Below, in pieces: positions 1 to 9,204 of a stretch of 33,490 nucleotides of DNA. Source of the DNA: Penaeus vannamei (Eukaryota; Arthropoda; Malacostraca; Decapoda; Penaeidae); NCBI RefSeq assembly GCF_042767895.1, contig NC_091550.1, positions 44,391,624 through 44,425,113 on the forward strand, written 5' to 3'. The position numbers and the translations under genes were made by a program. The notes under the pieces were generated by a model, which did no database searches, was not told the DNA's origin, and saw only the letters and a list, made by a program, of their open reading frames with translations. The stretch's first letter is position 1; every line of letters begins with the position of its first letter.

Positions 1-200
1 GAAATGATCTCAAATTACCTACCGAAGCGTCACAGCGTCGTTGGAAAATTGAAAATTGCGTATAAGGAGAAGAAAAAAAAAGATAGGAGGAAATAGTCGA
101 ACAGAATGAGAGAGGGCGTGGCGGTGGGCGGGGCATAGGGTGGCTGGCAGCAAGAAGAGGTCATGGTCTTGCTGCCCCTCTCTTAGACCCGCCCCCTGTT
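1..200. other. Unique sequence at window start
   Basis: Mixed-composition DNA with a short A-rich patch near 70-95 and a GC-rich patch near 118-150. No ORF, splice site or repeat that I can support. Confidence 0.5.
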
Positions 201-475
201 CCTTTGCCTGTCCCTTTCTCCCTTAACCCCTCCCTTCATCCCCTGTCCCTTCCTCTCTTAGCCCCTCCCCTTCCTCCCTCCCTTAACCCCCCCCCCTCCC
301 CCTTTTCCTGTCCCTCCCTCCCTTAACCCCTCCCTTCATCCCCTGCCTGTCCCTCCCTCTCTTAGCCCCTCCCATCCCTCCCTCCTCCTAACCCCTCCCT
401 CCTTCTAACCCCTCCCCTCCCCCTTTGCCTGTCCCTCCCTCACTTAACCCCTCCCTTCATCCCCTGCCCGACCCT
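201..475. repeat. C-rich degenerate tandem repeat, unit about 100-120 bp
   Basis: Three copies of a block beginning CCTTTKCCTGTCCC and continuing through a CTTAACCCC element to CCCTTCATCCCCTG start at about 201, 301 and 422. The material between copies is itself made of shorter CTTAACCCCTCCC-like pieces. One strand is almost purely pyrimidine. No coding potential is seen. Confidence 0.7.
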
Positions 476-602
476 CCCTCCCCCTGCCCCTGCCCCTCCG
501 CGTACTTCCGGCTTCCGGTGACCTCGGCGGTGCAGGTTCGCGTGCCCTTCTTGGGGACCGTGGGATTCTTGCATACATCATGAGGCGTTTTTCTGTGATA
601 AC

Positions 603-640
603 TTTTTTTTTGTGTGTATGTGTGTGTGTGTGTGTGTGTC
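603..640. repeat. T-run followed by (TG)n microsatellite
   Basis: Nine T are followed by alternating TG with one TA interruption. The small open frames crossing it are dinucleotide translations. Confidence 0.9.
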
Positions 641-654
641 AATATTGATGTGGT

Positions 655-900
655 GGTGAGGGTGTAGGTGAGGTGAGGGTGTTGTGGTTTGGATGAGGGA
701 GGGGGTGGGGGTGGTATGGTGTGGTGAGGGCGAGGAGGCGTTGCTGCTCTTGTTGCTGTTGCTGGAGGAAGTGTTGTTGTTTTTGTCGCTGTTTTTGCGG
801 TTGTTGTAAATATGGATTGTCATGGCTGCCGTCGTTACGAGTCATATTTTATATTAATCTAAAACCTTTTTCTATTGATATGCTGATAGACTTTCGTCTG
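655..900. repeat. G/T-rich and GTTGCT-type imperfect repeats
   Basis: 655-740 is a GGTG/GAGG-rich stretch. 741-810 is an imperfect trinucleotide region read as poly-Cys/Gly in one direction and poly-Gln/Ser in the other. Both are typical SSR translations and no gene is called. Confidence 0.6.
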
Positions 901-920
901 GTCTGCTAAACGAAGACTTG

Positions 921-1312
921 CATCGTCATGGTCATTACCATCATCATCATCATCAAAAGCAGCTTTTGATGACTCATCCTTGCCCCGATCAGTCGTGACT
1001 TTCATCATCATCATCATCATTATTCATTCACCATAGGTCCTCCTCCTCACTTCCACCATCATCACACCACAGCCGCCGTCACAGCCGTTGCCACTGAAGC
1101 CTCGCAATCACCACCACCACCATCGCCATCACCATCATCATCATCACAGTCACTATGATCACCATCACAGTTACCACCATAAACACCACCACCATCACAG
1201 TTACCATCGCAATCACCACCACCATCACAATCACCACCATAAACACCATCACCTTCACCACCATAAACACCATCACCACCATCGCAGTCACCATCACCAC
1301 CAGCGGCCCAAG
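921..1312. repeat. CAT/CAC trinucleotide-derived minisatellite
   Basis: Two (ATC)n runs (about 935-955 and 1003-1022) lead into a longer imperfect CACCAT array in which ACAGTTACCACCATAAACAC-like blocks recur. The plus strand has a 122-codon frame (from 1088) with an almost uninterrupted poly-His tract, and the minus strand reads Gly/Asp or Val/Met. No splice or start context singles out the His frame, so I treat it as repeat translation. Confidence 0.8.
950..972. repeat. 23-bp near-perfect palindrome
   Basis: Two 11-bp arms, TCATCAAAAGC and its exact reverse complement, are separated by a single A. The right arm overlaps an AP-1-type heptamer TGACTCA at 970-976. Confidence 0.9.
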
Positions 1313-1414
1313 CAAGCAGAGGCGAGCAAAAGGCTTTCCCTCCGCCGCCCACGCCGCCCAAGGGCCCCTCGCGGCCCCAGGGAAGCGGGCCAACCGGAAG
1401 TCCTGGATGGCAGT

Positions 1415-1665
1415 GAAGGAGGGAGGGAGGTAAGGAGGGAGGAAGTGCGATATTGAAGGAGAGAGAGAGAGGAAGGGAGGAGAAAGAGGAGGGGGGGGGA
1501 GGGAAAAAAAGGTGGAAGGGAAAATGAATTAGAAGATAATCGGGGAAAGAGAGAGAGAGAGCGAGAGCGAAAAGGAGAGAGAGAGAGAGAGAGAGAGATA
1601 TGAGGTCGAGGTCGAGGTCGAGGGGGAGGTCACGGAGGCCGAGCAGATCGACAGATGAAGCCCTT
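1415..1665. repeat. Polypurine (GA/GGA) tract with AGGTCG hexamer repeats
   Basis: This is GA/GGA-rich on the plus strand with several (GA)n runs. At about 1603-1623 there are three tandem AGGTCG units. 1626-1665 is short unique DNA. Confidence 0.75.
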
Positions 1666-1670
1666 AGTAC

Positions 1671-1872
1671 CCCCCCCCCCCTTCTACTTCGCTAGGGAGT
1701 GTAGGAGAGAAAATGAGAGAAAGAGGATAGAGTAGTAAAATGAGAGAAGGTTGGAGGAGGAGATAAGAATAAATAGAGACAGAAGAAGACGAAGAGGAGG
1801 GAGAGCGAAGCATAGAAAAAAAGAAGCAGAGAGGGAGAGAGAGAGAAAGAGAAAGAAAGACAGACAGGAGAG
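1671..1872. repeat. C-run followed by polypurine tract
   Basis: A run of about 12 C at 1671-1682 precedes a purine-rich stretch of GAGA and GAAGA imperfect repeats (about 1695-1872). Open frames here are Arg/Glu/Lys or Ser/Leu/Phe translations. Confidence 0.7.
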
Positions 1873-1920
1873 AGATATATCCTCTCTAAACAAGCGTCAG
1901 GTGCAGGTGTTATCGCAGGC

Positions 1921-2180
1921 TTTTCCTACCCCCCCTCGCCCCTCCCCAGCCCCCATCACCCCCTCCGCTCTCTCCACCCCCCCTCTCCCTTGCTCCCCCG
2001 CCCCTCCCCCCTTTCCTCCTGCAGGTGTTCTCCCTCGGCGGGGAATCGCGGTTTGTACAACTGCCTAATGAACGCACTTTTTAGTTCTCTGCCCGCCTTT
2101 GTGGTGCTGGGGAAAGGGGTGGGGGAGGGGAAGGGCGGGGTTGGGGGAAAGGAGAAGGGGCAGAGGGAAGAAGAGAGAGA
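1921..2180. repeat. C-rich pyrimidine block then G-rich purine block
   Basis: 1925-2030 is CCCCT/CCTCC-rich. After about 60 bp of unique sequence, 2108-2180 is GGGGA-rich. The strand bias in base composition flips within 200 bp. Confidence 0.6.
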
Positions 2181-2214
2181 GTGAGTGAGTGTGTGAGTGT
2201 GTGTGTGTGTGTGA

Positions 2215-2299
<85 letters not shown>
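2181..2299. repeat. (GTGA)n / (GT)n microsatellite
   Basis: GTGA and GT units merge into an uninterrupted (GT)n of about 80 bp (2218-2299), followed by TTTGTTTG. Confidence 0.95.
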
Positions 2300-2301
<2 letters not shown>

Positions 2302-2960
2302 TTTGTTTTTAGAGAGAAGACTAGAGGGACAAAAAACGAGAGGTGCAAACAGACGACTGACAAGAAACGGATAAAAGGAGACAAGAGCGCGGAGTTCACC
2401 GACATGCGAAAGAGGCGGTTAAAAATAGATAAAAAGACGGAAAGGGAGAAATGGGATAACGGAGTTTGATTTTTGAGGGAAAGAGACGTCCAATTGCTTG
2501 CTTGAGTCATCTCGCCACGCTTGCTTGATGTCGTGACCTTGATTCGGGCGAGGGGAGCTGTAGGCATAGAGCTTGTGCGTCTGTTCGTGGTGGTCTGTCT
2601 TGGCTCTCTCTTGGATTTGTTTACTTTTGTATTTATTTCATTCTTTATAGAGGGGAATGCCAGAGAGAAGGAGAGAGAGAGAGAGAGAGTGAGAGACACC
2701 GGAAAGAGACGAGATATCCTTAAACGGAAAGGAACAGGTTCTAATAATGCTTGGGTTTTACTTGAATGCAGCCTCTTTCGTCACGTCATCAGAGTCACTC
2801 TTCTTGTTATTGTTCTCGTTGCTGGCGCGGTTATTTTCGTCCCCTTATCTGATCGCTTTCGTCCCGATTTGGAGCGGCAGTTTCCTCGCGGGAGGAGGCA
2901 GTATGTCACCCAGTGGTCCCGCTGTCCCTGGGATCTGCAGGCTTCCGAGGGGGGCGGAGG
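2300..2960. other. Mostly unique sequence, no supported gene
   Basis: Mixed-composition DNA with one short GA run at 2671-2690. A plus-strand frame passes through 2521-2940 and includes a hydrophobic stretch near 2790-2855 followed by a basic segment. It runs directly into the downstream minisatellite and has no clear start context, so it is not called. Confidence 0.5.
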
Positions 2961-2962
2961 GG

Positions 2963-3140
2963 GGTGGATGGGAGGGCAGGGCAGGGCAAGGGGGTTGTGG
3001 GGTGGATGGGAGGGCAGGGCAGGGGGTTGGGGGGTGGATGTGGAGGGCAGGGCAAGTGGGGTTGGAGGGTGGATGGGAGGGCAGGGCAGGGGGTTGGGGG
3101 TGGAGGGTGGATGGGAGGGCAGGGCAGGGGGGATAAGGGG
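2963..3140. repeat. G-rich minisatellite, unit 32-38 bp, with G-quadruplex motifs
   Basis: GGTGGATG begins units at 2963, 3001, 3033, 3068 and 3106 (spacings 38, 32, 35, 38). Most units contain GGGAGGGCAGGGCAGGGGG, which has four G-runs separated by 1-2 nt and so fits the canonical quadruplex pattern. All three plus frames and several minus frames stay open across it, which is a composition effect. Confidence 0.9.
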
Positions 3141-3450
3141 AATGGAGAAGAAGGGGTTGGCGGTGGGGGTTGAAAGTGGACCAAGGCGAGGGATCGCGTC
3201 CCTCATCCGGACTGGCCCAGCGGTGCGATCCGTCCGGTTCTGCAATTGCAAAGCGAGGCAGTTGCAGCGGCACATTTTTGCGCAGGGTGGTGGGGAGGGG
3301 GAAGGGGGGGAGGGTATGGTGGATTGGTTGCTTGTTTTGGTTGATTGATTGTGTGTTTGTTCTTGTTTATGTGTAGGAGGGCGGCTTGCGTTGTGCGTTT
3401 GCCTTCAGCTCGGCGTTCAGGTGTGGGCTGTCCTGTTGAGGATGGAACCG
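3141..3450. other. Unique sequence with G-rich patches
   Basis: Mixed GC-rich sequence with a GGGGAGGGGGAAGGGGGGG patch near 3291-3312. No supportable gene. Confidence 0.4.
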
Positions 3451-3451
3451 G

Positions 3452-3535
3452 AAAAGGGGGAACGGAGAGAGAGAGGGAGAGAGTAAGAAAGAGAGAGAGA
3501 AAGAAAAAGAGAGAGAGAAGGGATAGAGGAGAGAG
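3452..3535. repeat. Polypurine GA tract
   Basis: GA/GAAA imperfect repeat on the plus strand. Confidence 0.8.
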
Positions 3536-3764
3536 CAACTCCCCCGAAGAAGCGGACAGGGCGAAGGCGGCAGGAGCGCGCGTTGTATCCCGCCATCCGT
3601 TCATCACGAGGCCGGCCATTAGGGTCGAGACTCAGGCGCCGTGTGACCGGTTGCCTGGGGCGGGAGGGGGGGAGGGGGTGATAACTCTTTCGCTCTTCCG
3701 CTTTCGTTGTCCCTTTTCTTTAATTATTTTTCATTCTCCTTGTCCACGTCTCTCTCTATCTTTC

Positions 3765-3765
<1 letters not shown>

Positions 3766-3818
<53 letters not shown>

Positions 3819-3823
3819 CTCTT

Positions 3824-3888
<65 letters not shown>

Positions 3889-4051
3889 CTCGATTTCTTT
3901 CTCTGTTTCTGTTTCTCTTTTTTTTCTCTCTCTCTCTATTTCTCTGTTTCTCTCTCTCTCTCTCTCTCTCTGTTTCTCTCTCTCTCTCTCTCTCTGTCTC
4001 TGTTCTCTCTCTTTCTCTCTCTCTCTGTTTCTCTCTCTCTCTCTCTCTCTC

Positions 4052-4145
<94 letters not shown>

Positions 4146-4209
4146 CTCTCTCTCTTTCTCTCTCTCTGTTTCTCTCTCTCTCTCTCTGTTTCTCTCTCTG
4201 TTTCTCTCT

Positions 4210-4277
<68 letters not shown>

Positions 4278-4303
4278 TCTCTCTCACTCTCTCTCACTCT
4301 CGT
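3766..4303. repeat. Long interrupted (CT)n array
   Basis: This is more than 500 bp of CT dinucleotides. In the first 430 bp it is repeatedly interrupted by TGTTTCTC-type and TGTTCTC-type units. The 4058-4142 block and the 4211-4271 block are nearly pure CT. Poly-Leu/Ser and poly-Arg/Glu frames over this region are artefacts. Confidence 0.95.
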
Positions 4304-4364
4304 GTATCACGAGTCTTATCTTCCTTTCCTTTTTTTAACATGTCCTCTCCTCTCTTCTCTTCCC

Positions 4365-4690
4365 TCCCATGGAAGGGTGGAGGGAGAAAATGAGATAAGG
4401 CAGGAAGGAAGAGGGAGGGAGAATGGAGGTTGTGAGAGATGAGGGAAGAGGGATGGAGGAAAGGACTGAGGGAAGGAAGGGAAAGAGTAGAAGAAAGGGA
4501 GGAAAGAGAAGGGGAGAAAAAAGCTGGGATGGGAGGAATAGAGGGAGGGGAAGGAAGGATAAGATGGGAGGGAGCGAGAGAAGGGAGAAGGGTAGTAAGG
4601 AGATGAAAGGGAGAGGGGGGGTATGGGGAAGTGGTACGAAGGCCAGAGGAAGGGAACGGGAGCCTAGGAAGTGACAGAAGGGGGAGGGGG
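4365..4690. repeat. Polypurine tract (GGA/GAA)
   Basis: About 320 bp with very few plus-strand pyrimidines, built of GGAAGG/GGGAGA imperfect units. Confidence 0.75.
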
Positions 4691-4749
4691 TTGAAGCATG
4701 GGGGAGGTGTGGCCTTTTTCTTTCCATGGGTGGGCATCGTCAATGAATA

Positions 4750-5045
4750 GGCGGGCGAGGGGGAGGGGGAGGGGCATAGAGCGGAGAGAGGCAGAGGGAG
4801 GGGAGGGGAGGGGGTTGCTTAATGGGTTTTAAGGGCGGGCTGAGGGGGGGAGGGGAGCCTGCGTTCACAGGTGCAGGGTACAGGTGTCTGTATCCTCTCT
4901 CAGCCACTCCTTCAATTTCTCCGTCTCCCTTTCTCTCTCTCTCTCGTCTCTCTCTGCTCTCCTTATCTCCTTTCCCCCCCCCTTCTGTTCTTCTACCTCC
5001 CTCTGTCTCCCTCTCCCTCTCCACTATCCCCCCCTCCCTTTTCTC
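4750..5045. repeat. G-rich block then CT/C-rich block
   Basis: GGGGAGGG-rich sequence (4754-4855) flips to CTCT/CCTCC-rich sequence (4895-5045) after about 40 bp. No gene. Confidence 0.65.
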
Positions 5046-5149
5046 GGCCCGGCATACCTCGGGATCCAAGGGTTAGGTTGGCATATAAGGTGCAGCGGCC
5101 TGGTCACCTTGAGGGCCGTGTTTTGGGTGCCACCTGTTGTTGTCACAGC

Positions 5150-5400
5150 TGTGCGCCCCCCCCCTCCTCCCTTCTCCCTTCTCCCCCGACCCTCACCGCC
5201 TCTTTCGTCGTTTTTGCTGTCTTTCTTATATTGTTTTTCTTTTTTTTTTTGTTTTTTTTTTTTTTTTTTATCCTTTCGTTCGTTTTTCCCCCTTGCTCAC
5301 TCTCTCTTTTTTCCTCCTCTTTGCCTCACTATTCACTTTTGTCTTTCTTTTTGTCTCTTCTCTTTTGTTTTCTATTTACTCGCTCTTTCCGTTACTCTCA
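5150..5400. repeat. Pyrimidine tract with poly-T core
   Basis: C-rich and T-rich sequence contains a near-continuous T-run at about 5240-5269 broken by one G. Confidence 0.8.
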
Positions 5401-5865
5401 CGCTGCACATTATCCGCGTCAGCAAGAGGATCTGCAACTTTTAGCAACAATTAGCAAATTTTTATTGCTTTCGAGACAAAAAAAAAAACGGACAGATTTC
5501 CCTGAAGCTTTAAATACGTTGCTACACCTGTTTCTTTCCCCTTTGTTCATTGGATTATCTTTTGTGTATATTATTATCTATTGCATCGATCACGGGTTGC
5601 GTTTGTGGGTATGTCGGGGGGTGGGGGGTGGGGGTGGGGGGGAGCTGATGGGCGAAAGACATACAGCTGATTTACAGAGGTGTGGTTTTACATGATTATG
5701 CTATGACGTATACTGTGTCTGTTTTGTCTGTCTGTCAATATATTTTTGCGTTTGTAGAAAGCGTGTGCGTGTATAAATGTGCACATATGTTTGCTCATGA
5801 ATATGTATTTTTTTTAAGATTCGAAACCCACCAGTCTAATTTACATTTCGAGGCTAATGGAGCGG
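5401..5865. other. Unique AT-richer sequence with a strong G4 motif
   Basis: This is a relatively non-repetitive stretch with no supported ORF. It contains the G-run cluster at 5616-5642. Confidence 0.5.
5616..5642 (+). other. Canonical G-quadruplex motif
   Basis: Four runs of 5-7 G are each separated by a single T. Single-nucleotide loops with long G-runs give the most stable intramolecular G4 class, so this is the strongest isolated G4 candidate in the window. Confidence 0.85.
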
Positions 5866-5869
5866 CACG

Positions 5870-5950
5870 TGCCCCCCCTCCTCCCTCCCCCGTTCTCTCT
5901 CTAACCCCCTTCCCTCCATCCTCACCCCACCCCACCCCACCCCACCCCTA
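5870..5950. repeat. C-rich tract ending in (CACCC)n
   Basis: CCTCC-rich sequence is followed by about five CACCC pentamers at 5923-5949. Confidence 0.85.
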
Positions 5951-5954
5951 CGGT

Positions 5955-6340
5955 TCGCGAAATCGGGGGTCGAGTGCGGCGGGTCACGGCTGCGGGCGGG
6001 CGTGCGGGCGGTGTCACTTCCTATCTCGAGCAACGATGTGCCTTCCCTGTGGGCGGCGTTATGACATAGGGTTCCGCGATGACGTCACAAGAGGTGCGAC
6101 GCGGGCTCCGTTACGGAGGGTCGATTTTATTACGTTGTTTGTGGCGTTGAGTTATTCCCCGCCTTGGCTTATTTTTAGATTATGGATTTATTTTCTGACT
6201 CATCTTTGTAGTATTTCTTGAGTTGGCGTCACCTGCGTGGCCAGCGCGGCGAGTACGGGCGCGCGGGCGGGCGCAGCGAACAGGGAGCAAATGTCACCGG
6301 GCTGCGGCCGTGACGCGATGCTGAGTCACGCCTCGACCCC
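5955..6340. promoter_or_regulatory. CpG-rich unique patch with CRE and ARE-like sites
   Basis: GC-rich non-repetitive DNA with many CpG, interrupted by an AT-richer stretch at about 6130-6215. It contains the palindromic cAMP response element TGACGTCA (6080-6087) and GCTGAGTCAC (6320-6329), whose complement fits the antioxidant-response core TGACnnnGC. This could be a promoter or enhancer, but no transcript start or adjacent exon is visible, so the call is compositional. Confidence 0.35.
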
Positions 6341-6344
6341 TCCC

Positions 6345-6800
6345 TGACCCCTCTCCCCCTCCCTATGCCTCCCTTCTCCCTTCTCTCTGCGCTTTACCCC
6401 CCCTATTTGCTCTCTTTCCCACCCTTCTCCCTTCTCTGTGCCCTTTACCGCCTACGCTCCTTCTTGTCCTCTCTTAACCGCCCTCTCCTCCTCCTTCTTT
6501 TTCTTCTTCTTTTTTTTCTTCTTCTTCCTCTCCTTCCTCGCCACGCGCGCTCACTTCCCTCTCGTCGCCCCGGGGGGTCGCGGGGTCATGGCGCGAGGGA
6601 GAGGCTCTGGGCTACGCTTCTGTGCCTCGGCCTTTTCTCGCTTGCTGTGTTTTTCTTCTTCCTTCTCTCTCTCTTGTTTTCTTTTTTTCCGCTTGTCCGT
6701 TATTCGGTCTCCCTCTTTAGTTATCTGTCCCTCTCTTTTTCAATTGCTTGCGCTCTCGTTCTCTCCTTCTTTCTCGGTTTCATAACCCTCCCCTTTCTCT
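6345..6800. repeat. Polypyrimidine-rich tract
   Basis: C/T-rich sequence with a TTC/TTT run at 6495-6535, broken by a short GC-rich island at 6540-6625. Frames here are Leu/Phe/Ser translations. Confidence 0.65.
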
Positions 6801-6904
6801 CTCCCTCCTTATCCCCCTTTTAGTTGTCGTCCTCTTTCTCCCTTGGCTTGGCTCGCTTCCGCGCTGTTCTTGCGTGGTTATCAGACCGCCTTCGTTCATC
6901 ATTC

Positions 6905-7255
6905 CCACTTTTTTTCCCCTTCCTTCCTTCATTTTTTTCAGCGCTCCCTTCCTCTTGTCCTTTCGTCCTTCCCTTTCTCCGTTCCTCCTCTCCTTCCATC
7001 CCTTTCCTTCCCTCCTTCTTTCCTTCGTTTCTTCCTTCCCGCTTTCCCTCCCTTCCTCCTTCCTCTTCCCTCCTCCCATCTTCTTCCTTCCTCCCTTCCT
7101 CCTTTCCTCCGTCCCTTTCTCCTTCCTTCCTTCCCTCCGTCCCTCTCTCCTTCCTCCCTTCCTCCGTCCCTCTCTCCTTCTTTCCTTTCTTCCCTCCCTC
7201 CGTCCTTCCTTCGTTCCCTCCTTCCTTCCTTCCTTCCCTCCTCCCTTTCGTTTTA
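6905..7255. repeat. TTCC-type polypyrimidine minisatellite
   Basis: CCTT/TTCC tetranucleotide-derived DNA. A sub-unit containing CCTCCGTCC recurs at about 7106, 7135, 7161 and 7196 (spacings 26-35). The minus strand is Lys/Arg/Glu-coding only by composition. Confidence 0.8.
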
Positions 7256-7426
7256 CGGGTAACAAGGAATAGAAAGTTCCGAGCGACCGTCGGTGAGCAT
7301 AACGCCGGTAAAATTCGCGTGTTTGAAAGCCAGTCTATCGGCCACAGTTCGTTTTTTATGCGATGGCGTTCGTGTGCTCCGGTTGCCTCTCGTGCGGCGT
7401 GACGTGTCGAGGCGTGTTCCTTCGGG
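7256..7426. other. Unique CpG-containing sequence
   Basis: About 170 bp of mixed composition. A plus-strand frame runs through it with ordinary amino-acid composition, but it is fused to the upstream repeat, has no own start and shows no consensus acceptor or donor. No gene is called. Confidence 0.4.
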
Positions 7427-7520
7427 GCTCTTCCTTTCTCGTCTCTTTTTTTTTCTCTTCTCTTTCTCTTCTCACCTCTTCTGTCCTCTTCTCTCTTCTC
7501 TCCTCTCCTCTCCTCTCTTG
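7427..7520. repeat. (TCTCC)n / TCTT polypyrimidine tract
   Basis: This stretch ends in several TCTCC pentamers (about 7497-7518). Confidence 0.8.
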
Positions 7521-7609
7521 AAACACGCGATAATTGTTAGGAAAGTTTCGGAGCTCTGGGATGGGGTTGTATGGATGCAGTCGGGAGCATTATGTTTGTG
7601 AATGGGATT

Positions 7610-7875
7610 ATCTGTTTCTTCTTTCTTTCTTCTTTTTTCTTTTGGTTTCTAGTGTGATAACAGGTAGTTTACGGTCCAGACTCTCCTCTTCCCTTTCGTG
7701 TCCCTTATCCCCCTCTGCTTTCTTTTCACTTTCCTCATTTCCCCTCTCTCTTCTCTCCCCTTTTTCCCCCTCACCTCTTTTTTCCCCTCTCCCCTTCCTC
7801 CGCCTTCCCTTTTTTTCCCCTTTCCGCTCTATTTCCCTAGTTCTCGCTCCCTCTTCTTTCTCCGGCCCAGCCCAG
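7610..7875. repeat. Polypyrimidine tract
   Basis: C/T-rich (TTTC, CCTCT, CCCCTTT) with one unique interruption near 7645-7680. Confidence 0.7.
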
Positions 7876-8140
7876 CCTAAGGAGCGGTGATAACGGTCTT
7901 TCTCGGAGTTTATTTGTCCGCATTTACTCTCCTCTAATACCGTAAAGAGGAGGAGGAGGAGGAGAAGAAAGGAAAGTAAGAGAGACAGAGGCCGAGAGCG
8001 AGAGTGCGAGCGCGTCTTCAACAGGTGAGGCGCCGCACGAGCGAGACCACACCTGTGCAAATTGACCAGCTGCTGTCCTCCGCCGCCCGCCACCGCCCAC
8101 CGCCCACCACCCGCCGTCGCTGGAGTTGTTAGGTGGATTG
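7876..8140. other. Unique sequence with short GA and CCGCC patches
   Basis: This includes a GAGGAGGAG run (about 7946-7965) and a CCGCC/CCACC patch (8079-8113). A CAG|GTGAGG donor-like site lies at about 8020-8028, but no convincing exon precedes it. Confidence 0.4.
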
Positions 8141-8470
8141 GGGCGTGTGTAAGGGAGGGGGTGGGGGGGTAAGGAGGAGATGGAGGGAGCAACAGTTTTC
8201 AGGGAATGGAGAAGAATCTGGGAAGACAGGGGAAGGGGAAAGGGGTAAGGAAGGGAGTGCCGTTTTAAGGGAGTGAGGTCGAGCAGGAGGGAATAGGGCG
8301 AGAAAAGGAGCAGGTTGAAAGATTCAAGGAGCGAGGTGAGAAGGAAGGGAGGGGAGGGAATGGGGTAGGGGGAGGGAGAAAGGAAGAGCAGGAGTGATTC
8401 ATGGAGCGAGGTAGGAAGGAAGGGAGGTAAAGGGAATGGGGTAGGGGGAGGGAGAAAGGGAGTGGGGGCA
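8141..8470. repeat. G/A-rich block containing a 75-bp tandem duplication
   Basis: The polypurine region includes two copies of a 75-bp unit. GATTCAWGGAGCGAGGT begins at 8321 and again at 8396. Each copy is followed by GAAGGAAGGGAGG and then AATGGGGTAGGGGGAGGGAG. Confidence 0.85.
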
Positions 8471-8725
8471 GGGGGTGCTGAAGGAGGTTAATGAGGCTAG
8501 GAGTGCCGTGGTTTCCGTCAGGTGTCGGGGCCCTGAGGGTGCCTGGATGACTGTGAGGACAAGTTCTTCAGTGAGTCATCGTCGAGTGCTCCTGGAAGTA
8601 GTGGAGGTGGGGGGGAAGGGTTGGGGGGAAACGAAGGGATATATGCAAAGGGTTGGGGGAGAAAGGGGTAGAGGGAGGGGGAGGGGGGTTTCTCAATGGT
8701 CTCGGTGAAGATGGTTATGATTTAC
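8471..8725. other. Mixed unique and G-rich sequence
   Basis: Unique DNA around 8475-8600 (with TGAGTCA at 8572-8578) becomes GGGGGA-rich from 8605 to 8690. No gene. Confidence 0.4.
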
Positions 8726-8960
8726 ATGATGTTCGATGTTGGGGACGTTTATTTTATCTTTATTTTTTTATTTAGTTTCATTTGTATATATTTTTTATGG
8801 TTGTATTATGTAATTCGTCGCTTTTGCTATTTGTAATCAGTATTTCATAGCTATTTTGTTTTTTATTTATCGATTAATTTGTTATCTTGTTTCTATATTT
8901 ATTTTACTTAACTAGGTTTTGCTTAAACGTTTCATACATTTACTTTATCTAAGACTTTTT
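8726..8960. other. AT-rich stretch
   Basis: About 200 bp of TTTATT/ATTTT-rich sequence, among the most AT-rich parts of the window. It sits against a GC-rich patch and ends in a G-run near 8966. No ORF. Confidence 0.6.
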
Positions 8961-8974
8961 TTGAGGGGGGGAGG

Positions 8975-9160
8975 GGGTGGAGGTTGCACGACCCGCGCCG
9001 CTGCCTGTCGTTGCCGCGACGTGATGCAACGGCGTCTGAGGCGAGGAAGGCGGGCGTGGCGGCGCTCCGTGGGCTGAGGTCTAGTAGGATGACGTACTTA
9101 TCGCGGCGTGGATGGGCGTGGGCGAGGGCGTGGGCGGGCGGACGCCGTGGGTCGCTTGGA
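8975..9160. promoter_or_regulatory. CpG-rich patch with two Egr/Zif268-type sites
   Basis: GC-rich unique DNA with many CpG. Two exact GCGTGGGCG nonamers occur at 9116-9124 and 9128-9136, 12 bp apart on the same strand. That sequence is the classical binding site of EGR-family zinc fingers. Regulatory function is inferred only. Confidence 0.35.
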
Positions 9161-9204
9161 TTGGAAGTACTTTGAAAATTGCTTGGCGTCGCTGTGGGCG
9201 AGTT

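Noticed and set aside
201..475. TTAACCCC/CCTAACCCC words resembling telomere repeats
   Set aside because: The arthropod telomere unit is TTAGG. Here the words are not tandem at 5 or 6 bp and lie within a 100-120-bp C-rich repeat.
1088..1456. 122-codon frame with a long poly-His tract
   Set aside because: The His run is a CAC/CAT repeat, and alternate frames are equally open. There is no splice context and the frame runs into a purine tract.
2521..2960. Plus frame with a hydrophobic stretch followed by a basic segment, resembling a membrane protein fragment
   Set aside because: There is no supported start or splice pair, and it continues straight into a G-rich minisatellite. Likely chance in mixed-composition DNA.
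3345..4442. Long Ser/Leu and Arg/Glu open frames over the CT array (up to 365 codons, both strands)
   Set aside because: These are direct translations of (CT)n or (GA)n. The same peptides recur at every CT tract in the window, and starts lie in unrelated flanking DNA.
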